A DNA stretch of 64,000 nucleotides from Larimichthys crocea. Taxonomy: Eukaryota > Chordata > Actinopteri > Sciaenidae. The position numbers were made by a program, and so were the translations under genes. This document shows positions 30,431 through 42,100 of the stretch, piece after piece. The stretch spans positions 10,575,157 through 10,639,156 of the forward strand of contig NC_040018.1 in assembly GCF_000972845.2 (NCBI RefSeq). Direction: 5' to 3'. Under the pieces are notes generated by a model, which saw nothing but the letters and a program-made list of their open reading frames with translations, was not told where the DNA came from and searched no databases. The stretch's first letter is position 1, and each line of letters opens with the position of its first letter.

Positions 30431-33400
30431 CTGGTGAGACCGTAAAAATCTGATCCAGAAAGTCTCAGTTTGAAAAGTTAGATGTGAGGTCATTAGATGA
30501 CAAAACACTGCACAGATGTTTACAATATTAGGAGCGCTCACATGATTGCGAGGTAAACAGTTGAAACAAAGAGTTCATGTTACAAAGTGATCTACCAGGA
30601 CCGTGCACAAGCTTGCACGTATTTGATTGGCTGTGACGTAATTTTCCACAAAAGTTGAGCCATGTTTGATTTATTCTTATTTATTTATTTTTTTAATCAT
30701 GACAGCGCTGCGTTTTTATCTGCATCCCCCCACTGCGTCGACAAAGAGGCCTCATTCAAATCAATGAAGATGCTGCGAACTCAGTTTGATTCATATGATC
30801 TGACTTGTTTTCACCACATTGCCATTGATTGCACGGCAAAACGCACAACGTCAACTTTAAAGTAATGTTACATTCCAGATGTCTATCACCAGGCTGGTTT
30901 GGTTTTATTTCATCAAGCCCAGCTGCCCAGCGCTGTGTTAGTTTTGTCTCGCTGAGATTCTGTGCCAGCATTTCTAATCCTGTGCTCACCGTGTCCTGTA
31001 TGTGAACTCCACAAAATCCACAGAATTTTTGTTCTAGATGATCATCCGTGCCGTAAAGACTGCAGTGTTAGCGTCGAATTAATGTCCCCGCGTGATGCGT
31101 ACGAGGCCACGCTTCATGAAATCAGAGAGAGGTCAGTGCTGTTGTTCCAGGTCACCTTTCAGCTGCCTCTGATCTGTTCTCTGATAGGACAGCCAGACAC
31201 AGGGCTGACCGACGAGGTGCTCTGTAAGCCCCGGAAGGGGGGAGGGTGTGGGGGACACACTGGCGTGTTTGTGTTATATGTTCCAGATTTTCCATATAGG
31301 AGCAGCAGCGATACCAGTTTGTGAAAATGGAAGCTGGTCTTGTAATCAGACGCCAAATGACAGAGAAGCAGAACAAAAGCTGCCTGTGTCCCGAAGCCGG
31401 CATTCGAGCCCCTGTCTCTTCCTTAATCCAACAGTGCCCAGGGGACTTCTCCCACTTTTGCACACACACACACACACACCCAAACATCATGTGTCACCAC
31501 TGGTCATGCACATGGAACCAGCAGTCTCCCCGTTGTATTGTCTCTGCCCTCCCGAAGGTCTTGTTAGCTGTCTGCAGGCTTCAGTGTGTCTGTTTCACCA
31601 ATTACACGTTTCCTTAAAAAAATAGTGTCTCTTTCTAAATCTCCTCTGTAACACCTCAACTCACAGGCCTGGAGTACATCAGGCTCCAGTCAGAGACGCA
31701 GGCTAGGGTAAAAATAGTGGGACTTTTGCAGTGCTGATACAGCTGTTGCAACGGTTAGGTAAAACCAATTAGCGCCAGGTCCTGCTTTGCTGCAACCAAA
31801 CGTTTCAGTCACTCTAGTGCAGAGCCACGCTCCGAGCTCCAGAGAAGAGATTTATCCTTATCTGCAATCGTGTCCGTCAGCATCAAAGACGAGCCTCTTG
31901 ATTCTCGCTGAAGGACTCTGTTAAAACCGGGGGTTGGCCTCGCCAGCTTCCTCGCTTACAGCAGTGTTTTTTTTTGTTTTGTTTTGTTTTTTAAAGAGCT
32001 CTTCGTCTACACGTGTGTTAACTCACCTGTTGTGTTCCTCGTGCATATGACAACACCTCCATTGTTGTGATGAGCTTAGTTAAGTGCTCTGAAACACGCC
32101 GTTGATATTTCATCTGTTAGATAACCAGTGGTCATGCCGAAGAAGTGAATATGCAGGCATGTTGTCATGGTGATGCAGAGCTAGGAATTTTCTGTGATTA
32201 TGCATGATAATGTTAAACGTTTGGCCTTGGTTCCACATAATGTGGAGGCACAAGGCTGCTTTAACGGAGCCCACCTTCACCAGTTATCTCTCTGGTGACT
32301 GATTAGGGTGTAACTGATGTTTTGTGTAAATTCGTCCTGTCAGCATATTTTGTGTGTGTGCGCACCACACATAAGCCTCACCCTCTCATTCTCTCGCGGT
32401 GTAGCTTAGTCAAAGCTAATTAGCTAGGAAGCAACCGTCACTAAGGAGCCTGTCAATGCCACCCAGCGAGCAACTTCTTCAGCCCTGTAAACAGATTGGG
32501 TTAGCTGGAAATGTCTTCCTCAACACAGGTTTGTTTGTTCAAGCTAAGTTTAATTGTCACATGTAATCATCCAGGTGTAATCAGAGAGAAACGTAAACTT
32601 CATTCATTTCACACTTCCGACCATTAATGCTGACAAAGCGATTGAAAGATGTCCGCAGGCAAACAATAGCATAGTCATTTTTCAGTTCATATTTGTGCAC
32701 GCAAAAGCATTTTGTAGGAACTGAAGTTTTACTACCAGGATGTTTGACAATGAATCTCTAGGACCACATTCTTTGGGAAATATGCTGTCCGACCTCATCA
32801 CAAGTATGTACAGCTGCTCAGAACAGCCACGCTCAAAGTCAGAGTGATACGGAGGATGAGACGCTATCATTTTAAATATGGACAAAAATCCGTCCTGGGA
32901 GGGATTCGGAGTCTTGCGCTTAGCCGTGCATACGTGACAGAACGGATTGTGTAAAGAAAGAAACGAGAGAGAAGTTCATACCCTGGCTCCTCTCACTTCT
33001 GCACAGCTGGCCATTCACTGTGTTTAAGTACGTGTAAATGTCAGACTGTCAGTTTCGTAAATGGTCTAACACGGCGAGCCCAATTCTGACATCGGCAACT
33101 TAGGTAACACTTGGGTTTTAACCAGGCCAAGTTTGACCTTGAAAGGAGCCGGTGCAACCGGTTTCTGATGAGTCTTTCTCGACTGAGGCTATCTGTAATG
33201 TTATCCGTAGTATCTCTGCACTTGTGGGCAGAGGAATGTGTCCTGCATGTTGTCTTCTTGTTCCCATGGAGAGGAGTGTTTCTGGGGTGTGCTGGGACCT
33301 ATGGTAGGATTAAAACTGTGAGGATAAGCACAGTCTTTATTTATCTATAATAACAAAGTATCAAAGTTTAAATGTATTTTTAAACCATTAGCAGCACTAA

Positions 33401-36043
33401 TGTTTTGGTACACCTGTGAAACTCACACTGAAATTGACATTAAGTGATCAGTTTTTGCACTACAAAGTGTCTCTGCTCTACTTTGACAGAAATGTTATTG
33501 TACCGTAATACCTGAACATTATTATTTTTAGTTCTGTGGTTGTGGCGTGGTGGCCCGTCCTCATGTTTGGAAAGGTTATACCATAAAATTCCTGCAACAA
33601 ACACATGCCTCGTCGTTTATCTATTCATAATTTAGAGACTAATCTTGGTCTGCTGAAGGTTTCCGGATTTGCTTTCATTGTTGTGCTTGTCGGCGTACAG
33701 TTCTTGATTAAATCTGTGTCTCTTGACAGTTTTTCGTAGGTGATCATCAAAGGGGATTATCTCTATGCTGTCTCCAAAACTCTGTTGGGAGGGTAGTGTT
33801 CTGCTTCCTGGTTGGATTATTACAATCCGTCAATCCTGCGCTTCCCGCTGGGAAAGCCCCACAGGTTCCACTCCAGTACAAACACAAATACGCATCTAAC
33901 CATCATCCGCCTTACCACTTAGGCCAGCCCAGTGAGGTCTGGCCTTAATCCTGTCCTGCGTGCCCACCTGCCACCCTGCCTGTACTATCAGCCTTTGTAC
34001 TTTGTACCGTCTCTACTGACGTTCTTGTTTGATATAGTCCCACAGCAGAGATGTAAATAAACACTTACAAACAATAAATAAGCACTTACACATTTATGTG
34101 TTTGTGGGTTAAAATGCAGTTCCCAGGCACTTGGATGCACTGTGTGTCTGAATAGTGTTAAACCTGACAACCAGTTTGTCATCGGCCCCCCTTGTGGTGT
34201 CTTAAAATCAGATTGATGGAACAAATGTTGGTTCGAATTGGGGAGGGAAGGGGGGGGTCCTATAATCACTGGAATGCCACTAGTTCAGCCCAACACTGGG
34301 CCTCTGTTAAACACCCCCCCCATGTCCTGCCTCCTAAATCCTGATAAATCCTTGTCCTCATAGTTGGGAGGGGACTGGGGGAAGGGCAACCAGCCAGGAA
34401 GGTTAGGAACATGAGCAGGACTGGGACGCAGGGCCCTAGCTGGTTAGGTTGAGTTGTTTGGTGCTCTACTTTGCAACTTACGGTATAGAAACATGCTCTG
34501 TCTCTCAATACACAAAAATGTGTGCTGCTATAGTCTTTATTTGTATACGGCTAGTGGGAAATGTTACATAATGTTGACTAACCTAGCTAAATATTGCTGT
34601 GTAACTAATGTTAGTCAGCTTACTGGCAGGGAGTATGTGCTAATTTTCAACTTGACTTAGTATGACGACACCTAATTATCAGTCTAAGTGAAATGGTTTG
34701 AGAAATGTCATGAGGTTGATGCGTGTGACCACATCCTTTTAACAAACCTTTGAAACAGTGTAGAGAATTGCAGAAGTCTGAATAGGATGTTGGCGTACAA
34801 ACATCTCCAGTTATAGTTAAAAGTCAATGTTTATATATAGCCGTGCATTGCCTTACATATACTGTCTAAAAATAATATTGCTCTTTCACAGGGCTTTCGT
34901 TCAGCACAAATAAACTCACCCACAACACTGTGCCAATGACCGCAACACCTGATTTGGTCTGAATAGAGCCCAAGTTTGGGCATTTGAGTCAGTGTTGGGT
35001 GATAAAGTGCTATCGTATATTTAAAAATCAGACCTGTAATAATACTGCACTTTACATAAAAGCAAGCAAAGTGAAGCTTATGAACTTCATACCAAATCTG
35101 TCAGTTGCATATTCAGCCACATTGTCACGTCCCAGAAATGTCATCACACTGTTTCATTAAGTTTTTGATGGTTATTTTCCTCCCCCTTCACCTTAGTTTA
35201 ATAGACTTTAAAGTATGATGACATGGTGCTGTGTGAGCGGTGCGTTCAATACTACAAGCATGTCCCCTTTTCTGTATTTTTCACTCAGATATCTGCATGT
35301 AGAATTGAGTTTGAAACCAATTGAATAAACATGTTGGTGCCATGTGTCCATTGTTGACATGTTTTTTTTGGCATTAGCAATGAGATCATCATTTTTACAG
35401 ATAAGTTACTCACAAAAATATACAACCACACGTATTTTACTGTCGTTCTTGAAGCCTTGAGCAGTTGGTCAGTGCTAATTGGCTCGTTGGCTTCACTAAA
35501 TGAATGCGTTTCTGACTCAGACACCACAAACTGTTTTTATTAGAGTTAAACTGAAATGTCATTGGATCTACTTTTTTATACACAAGTACAGCTGGTAGCA
35601 TGCGTGCTTTTATAGTCTGTCACAAAAATACTATTTTACTATTGGATTGTGTTCATTCTTCATAGAGGGTTATGTTTATCAAAAATGAGCCTATAAATAT
35701 TGGAAAACTTGGGAGGTGAGGGCACACGACATACAGTCCAGGTTTGTCATACATCCTGATCAAATGGAAGCACCGGGACCGGGTGCAGAGCCGGGGTTAT
35801 TTTGGATAAATAGCGCCCAATGTTTGGTCAAGGGAAGGAAAAGGGGACCGAATGCCTCACTGCCAGTCACTGTTCCTGTATCCTGTTCTTCCATAGACCT
35901 TTCTCAGCTTGCCAGAGATCTGTGGGAGGAGAAACATGACCCCTCTGCATCCACCCCAATACCCATCCGTCGTAAGGAATGTGAAACTGCTTGTGCTGTC
36001 CTAGTAATTAATGCTTGGTTTTGTTTTCATCTTGTTTTTCAGG

Positions 36044-36122
36044 ATTCTGTGGACTCTGCAGCGGCAGGTGTTTTTCTAGTTGGATTTTAGCCCACTGACA
36101 TTCTCCCACAGCCATGGAATCG
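36044..36122 (+). other. ankrd11: Candidate second exon of ankrd11 with a possible start codon
   Basis: A strong acceptor (pyrimidine-rich run ending gtttttcag at 36043) and a plausible donor (gtatgt from 36123) bound a 79-bp segment. It contains stop codons in its first part, so that part would be 5' UTR, then GCCATGG at 36112-36118, a near-ideal Kozak context, followed by two further codons. Human ANKRD11 translation starts MPKGG in an internal exon after non-coding ones, so this ATG could be an upstream or alternative start. The splice signals are seen; the gene assignment is inferred. Confidence 0.45.
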
Positions 36123-36877
36123 GTATGTTGACAAGTAACATCTTTTTGAAAACATAACCATCAGGCTCTGCCCTCTCAAGGCTGCCCTCATTCAAACATG
36201 TTTGGTAAAGCAGCTATTTATTAAAAATGATGGATTTTTCTGTATATTTTTTTCTTTATCTGCTCGTGCTGGCATCATAATACGCGGTGTGCTGTGCAAT
36301 ATGGTGCGTGTGTGTGGGCATTCTCGTGAACACAGCAGCTCAGAAGCACAGAAACATCACATTTGCACCTTTTTTTTATCGTCCTTCATATGTTTACATT
36401 TTGGAGCATACACCATTTTACCAGCTATTTGAGCTCCTTTTAAGTCCTGATGGTTTGTGAAATGGAGTTGTTGTCGGTGTGGCACATGGAGACCTGCGTT
36501 TTGTCTCACGTGTTTGTCATTTTTTAGGTTTCAATAATGGACATCAGGCGGCTTCGAGTACTTTCTTGTTTAACCAAACAATCAGTGTAGTGTGTGGTTT
36601 TGTTATGTTTTTTTTTCCTCTCTTTCTTTTTTTAAACGGCGCAAAGAAAGACTGTCTGTGCTTGAGTGTACTTGTATACATAGTATGCGTTTACATACTG
36701 CAGGCATCAGGCTCTACCCTTTATTGTCAGTCATGCAGGAGACTGTGTATGCAGGAGTTGCTTGTACCAACAGGCAGGCTGAAAGCGCAGCAGCATTGAA
36801 CTCTATCCACTGGAATGCATGTATTAAGAACGGGGCTTAGTGCATGCCTAACCTCTGCTTTCCTGTCCCTTTGTCAG

Positions 36878-36880
<3 letters not shown>

Positions 36881-36929
<49 letters not shown>
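36881..36929. repeat. (GT)n microsatellite
   Basis: About 24 uninterrupted GT units, the longest pure dinucleotide run in the window. Confidence 0.95.
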
Positions 36930-36931
<2 letters not shown>

Positions 36932-37739
36932 ACTGTGAAAAGTAGGTCACAGCTTCTGTAGTGCAGAACTAGCATGTGTCCAACAAAAGCTCTATCTGTC
37001 TCAATCACACATGCATCGCACGCGCACAGTTACATCTGTTTGTCAGTGAATGTGACCCCAGCTATAAGTCCTGATCATGTTAAATCCTAGATTATGAGCC
37101 GAGACCATTTTCACCGTACATCTTAATGTCGCAAAATTGGTGTTTACCGCTCCACACCTGTCAAACTATCACCATGCATGTAGTGTATGTCAACAAGCAC
37201 ACAACCTGAAGCCTATACTTTGAATTTAAGGAATGACGACACATAATATAATACAATCACCCTCCAATGTCACAGGCAGGGTATCATTGTAAATATCCCG
37301 GATCACATGGAGAGAGACGTTTTCTAAAGAGGAAACTAGGAAAACCAGAAATGTCATCGTGCTGGATTATCATTAGGTTTTAAACAGTTGTCATTTTTGT
37401 CTCAGAGATTTCCACATAGAGGACAAAGCTCAGAGCAAACTAGTCGTCAGGAACTTCCCCGCTTAAAAGTAGCGTGTCTTATGACCACAAGGAGTGGTGC
37501 CAAGGACATTAGACATTAGAACATTCTCGCAGATTTGATCTAAAGATTGGTTATGAGATAGCCAGAGTCTGCTAACCATGTCGAGTCACGACAGTTCGGT
37601 AAACTGCAGTGACTCGGCATGGCCAGTAAATATTCATGTCATGACTTAAGGCCTGAGGTGATTGCGGGTTACATTTGCAAAGATATGCACCCGTATTCCG
37701 TTGTTGAAAACGAGGGCGACAAAAAAAAATGGTTTTAAT

Positions 37740-37845
37740 AACACTAACCCGAATCGAGATTGGATCGGATTATGATAATCGATTCTCAGTCTTGAGAATC
37801 GGAATCGTATCGATTCTTGGAATTTGAATCGATACCCAGCCCTAC
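37740..37845 (-). mobile_element. Fragment of a fish hAT-type repeat
   Basis: On the - strand it begins TAGGGCTGGGTATCGATTC and continues with overlapping GAATCGAT-type motifs, a start I recognise from a common teleost repeat. The second terminus is not visible, so it is probably truncated. A second short CCAGCCCTAA occurs at about 37995. Confidence 0.5.
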
Positions 37846-38231
37846 AGTCAACCACATGCCATTTAGTGCAGATGTACACGGAGAAAAGGCACAAATGTAA
37901 AGGTCAGCCTCTGGATTTTAACAACAAATATTGGGTCATTCAGATAAACATCGCAGTTAATGGAACACATTTTCTTTTTCTTTTTTTTTTAACCCAGCCC
38001 TAAGCAACAGCTGCAACACTGGCTCCATCCCCCCCTCTTCTGCACAAATTCATCTCTCTCCCTCACTGTCACTGCCTCTCTTACTCCTCTCCCACCCACC
38101 TCTCTTGTGTCTGTGTGCCTGCGCCTGCACCAGCAAGAGCTGCTACTGTTTACCTCTCCGAGCTGCCTATATCTGCTTACTGTCAGTGGAAACCAAGGAA
38201 ACTGATCACAAAGCTTATTATGGTGCCAGGA

Positions 38232-38258
38232 GGTGTGTGTGTGTGTGTGTGTGTGTGT
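38232..38258. repeat. (GT)n microsatellite
   Basis: About 13 GT units followed by a CA-rich and C-run segment (38272-38290). Confidence 0.93.
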
Positions 38259-39089
38259 TCGTGTCCATAGGCACACACACCCCCCCCTCCTCCTCATGTG
38301 ATGCCAGTCACATGGTTTCCAGGCAGCCAGCTAAGTAAATCAGAATCAGACTTTTATTTTTAACCACTTTAAATCCTCCACCTGGTCTCCATGGTTAGCA
38401 GAAGTGACTGAGGTGCCCGTTGATCACTTGTCCTTTCCATCATCGCTCGCTGCGTTTCTCTTCCACCATGTGACTTGTTTTGGTGCCACTTCCCACCAGC
38501 CCCATTAAACTCACGCCGTATCCGTCTACCTGCTCTTTTCTACGCCGGTTTGACGGAGCTCTGTTCGGCACGAACCGACACAGCCACTACAACGTACTAA
38601 CGTGGTAGACATTAGTGGAGGCTAGAAGCCCTTTCACACACATTCTACTATAATCTGTTGCAGAGAGTCTTCGTGCAGAAGCTGTTGCATAATAACATGA
38701 CTGAATAAAAAGAGGTCCTGCTGCACTGGAGTAGAGCTAATGTGACATCCATGTTTAGCACAAATATCTTAGCAGTGACGTGTGTGGAGCTACAGGCCGT
38801 GTCAGAACGAGCGCCTCTTCGTTTACCTGTTACAAACAGGCTGGTATTAGTAGCCAAAGTTTGTTGAGTGCGTGTCGTTTCGCATGTCATACACAGGCGT
38901 CTTGTGTGAAAGTGGTGTCTCCTCTACATGCCGTAGCGAGCCATCGGCAGTGCTGGTATTATTCTGACTTATCTTTCAGCAGAGGAGCAGAGAGGGGTGG
39001 TGTCCGTGCGCTCGATTTGGTGCAGATGAAAGGCTAAAATTCTTGTAATCATACCTTCTCCACTAGTTCCCTCACAGCTCCCCTTCTGT

Positions 39090-39113
39090 CTCCTCCTCCT
39101 CCTCCTCCTCCTC
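39090..39113. repeat. (TCC)n polypyrimidine tract
   Basis: Eight TCC units within a longer all-pyrimidine stretch that reaches about 39136 with one interruption. Confidence 0.9.
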
Positions 39114-42100
39114 GTCCTCCACCTTCTCCTCCTCCAAAGCAGGGCTTGTTCCTCAGTGGGGATTAGTGTGTGCAGCAGCTCTGAACAGGGAAGTGGGCCC
39201 TGCCAGTCACATTACATAACTCGCCCCCGCTAGTGCGGCTCGGCCTGGCCCGGCTGGAGAGACGACTATAGAGGCTTTGTTTTCCCAGCCTTCCCTTCTT
39301 CCTCCCCTCTGCTGCTCCTCCACCTCCCCCTCAGGCAGGCTGCATACTGATGCCGTATAGAAGGAGTCTGTTTGCAGGGAACAGGCGAGGCACTGTGGCG
39401 TGGAGTGCGGCGAAATACGCTAATAGCGAGCTGAATGGCAGCGAGCTCGCAATCTTAGGCAGAGGAATTTGAGGTCCGCTATAGGTCGTGCGGCTTCAGG
39501 GAGATGGGAAGCGAGGGAACGCAGTACTGTGTGTCACTGCCAGAGCAGGGGTTTCACATCAACACGGCCAGTGGTGACACAAGAGGTTAGGGTTCGTTTG
39601 AGGAGTGTCAAATTTCTCAAGGTTAACAGGTTGTGAGATGGTTTGCAAGTATTCCCTAATTCTGTATTTTTGTGCCATTATCCCACAGTTCAATCTTACA
39701 CACACACACATGCAAGTACGCACACGCGCACGCTCTTCCCCACCTGGCAGCCTGCCACTGTTCGTAGGGTGGGAGTGGGAGGCCAGTGTGCTCTGTGTAA
39801 TGGAGGTTCAGACCAGTTAGCACTCTGTGTGAGTAGAAGTAATTCGTAGGCGTGAGAGTGAAAAGGATAAATAGGAGTGCATGGCGGCAGCTCTGTGTAC
39901 AACATCTTGCAGTAGTGAGTCCAAGGTTTGCTGTTTTCTCTTTGCTGTTTTTTTTTACCACTGATGAGTTGTTGGGAGTTGTAGTGCTGAGAGAACGATA
40001 AAGGAGTCCAATGAGGAGGAAGGAAAGAAACTCAAGGACAGGGTGCGAGCAGTAGTGATGTTCCCATATTTGTTTCTCCTGATTTTAATCCAGCATATTC
40101 AACAAGTTGCCTAGCTTTTGTGTCTTGGGTTGCTTGTCACAGCTGCAACAGTTGATGTAGTTTATACTGTGAATAAGACTTTAGGCTTTTGGTTATTTGT
40201 CTCAGTGTCATGAAAGGTGTATATATATATCAGGGTCATAAAAGCCACATATCATTGCAAAACCCTTAAATGTTTACTAAGAAAAATAATGGCCACCAAC
40301 ATGTCCCCCATCCTGCTGTCTAAATATACAAACACAAATAACGTGGTTAAATAAATGTGCGTATAAAAATAGTCCAGTATCTCGTATCAGGCCTCGTATC
40401 TGTGCACAGCCATGAGCACAGGATGTTGGTTTGCTTTCATCAAAGACCCCTCCCCCCTCCTTGCTCTTGCTGGGAGGTCACGGTTGCTTCCCAATCACTG
40501 TTTTCCACGAGTTTAAGTACATGTTAATACACGCACGCACAAACAGGATCTCTACCTGATGGTTAGACTGATTTAGACTCACTGCTGCTTTATAATGTTG
40601 GTGGTCTATGAATTGCCGTGTATTCTACTGTCTACTTATTCCGTCATCAACTGGAAGCCTGTATTTTAAAAAAATAAATAAAAAATACCATGCTTCATGT
40701 CACAGTCTCCCTGTTCAGTCATATCCGCTCCCTTCTCTTCTTGTAATTCTAATTAATCTGAAACATCGCTTCTATAGAAGGACAGCAGCGCCCCTATTCC
40801 TTGTGTGACTCAGCCATATGAATAATTAATCTTCACAGGGAGATCTTTACTTATAATATTCTAATTATTTTACTTGTAAATGGACAGACTTATAAGAAGT
40901 CAGTATAATCTATACATAAGTGTACATTATCAATATGGCTAATTATGTGGATAGGCTACCCGTGTGCCCTATTTTGATATTTTTAAATGAAGTTTGCTTG
41001 GAATCATTCATTTTATGAAAATAAAACCACACTATTTGATGATATAATTATAATATGGTGCTAAAATGAACGAATGTGTTATTCCACAACCAAAGACATA
41101 ACACTGGTGATCTGTACTTTTATTCTGCAGATGTAGACGGCTTCTTCAATGTCACTTTCGATAAGCTTCCATCTGAATGCTTCCAAAGCGGAGACCGCCG
41201 AGCCCTGTGCGTCTCCGGTTTGCGTTTGTATACTATCTTGGCTTCATCTCTGCAGTTGGAGAGCTCGAGTTTGCTTTCAGCGTGTCAGCCATGAGCCAAG
41301 TTCCCATCAAAGAGTACGTTGCTACACCAAAGACTGTGTTTAGATGTGACGGCTAATTTTAGAGCTGCTAGGCCCGTGTCCAAGGTGGGGGAGGATAAGA
41401 TAACATTGAATTAGCCCTCCCTCCTTACACAGTTAGGTTTTGTTTGTCCACCCAGTAACCCTCATCCAGCTGTATCCCAAAAGCCCTCATCCAGCCCCAT
41501 GTGGCTGCCGAGCACTGATTCAAACGTTGGGCGCTGCTGTGTGTACAAATACAAATCCTGTTCGTGTTTTCCAGCCCTGTGTTTGCTTTAAGTTAAATAT
41601 TCTCTGAGCTGAGCGTCACGTCATTTCTCCTTTTGCCTTGCCAATGCTCCCCTCCACTTAAAGACAGGAGACCGATAACACAGAGGCACGTACTGCCTTC
41701 ATATAGCTGTATGTTTTCACATCAGCATGTAAGAGCTCAGCCTAGATTAGCAGCTCGTTCCAATTGCTAAACTTTCACTTTCACAAACCACATGTGTGAC
41801 TGTGTCAGGTTTCTTCACGAAACTCGCCTCTAATCTATCGCTGTATGAGAGTGCAATGCTCGTCAATGGGCCTCCTTTTTCTTTTTTTTTTTCTTCTAGG
41901 AAGGCAGTCAAACCTCTGCAAAGGGCTGTTAGAGATTGCATGAGTGCAGAGAGCAGCTAAGATCCCTACTCTAAAGTTTCTAGCTGTAATGGCTGCGATA
42001 ATGGACTGATTTGTTTATGTCAGAAAGGCATCTGGTTTCAGGAAATTCAGCCCTGAATGTTATTCGCTCATTTATTTATTTATTTTCCTGCCAGTGATCT

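Larger units (their letters stand above)
12947..36043 (+). other. ankrd11: Putative ankrd11 intron 1 (23 kb), no gene found
   Basis: The interval runs from the gtaagt donor at 12947 to the tttttcag acceptor at 36040-36043. Frames on both strands are short and none resembles a protein family I know. The content is unique intronic sequence with microsatellites, the hAT-like MITEs at 26585 and 30158, a weaker candidate at 24742 and a CpG pocket at 27481. No rRNA or tRNA structure was recognised. Confidence 0.5.

Noticed and set aside
32526..32600. Apparent similarity to the repeat at 10738 (TTCAAG then TTTAATTGTCACATGTAA)
   Set aside because: The match is short and gapped; chance in AT-rich DNA is a sufficient explanation.
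34205..34260. GGTTCGAATTG, similar to a tRNA B box
   Set aside because: No A box at the right distance and no cloverleaf could be drawn.
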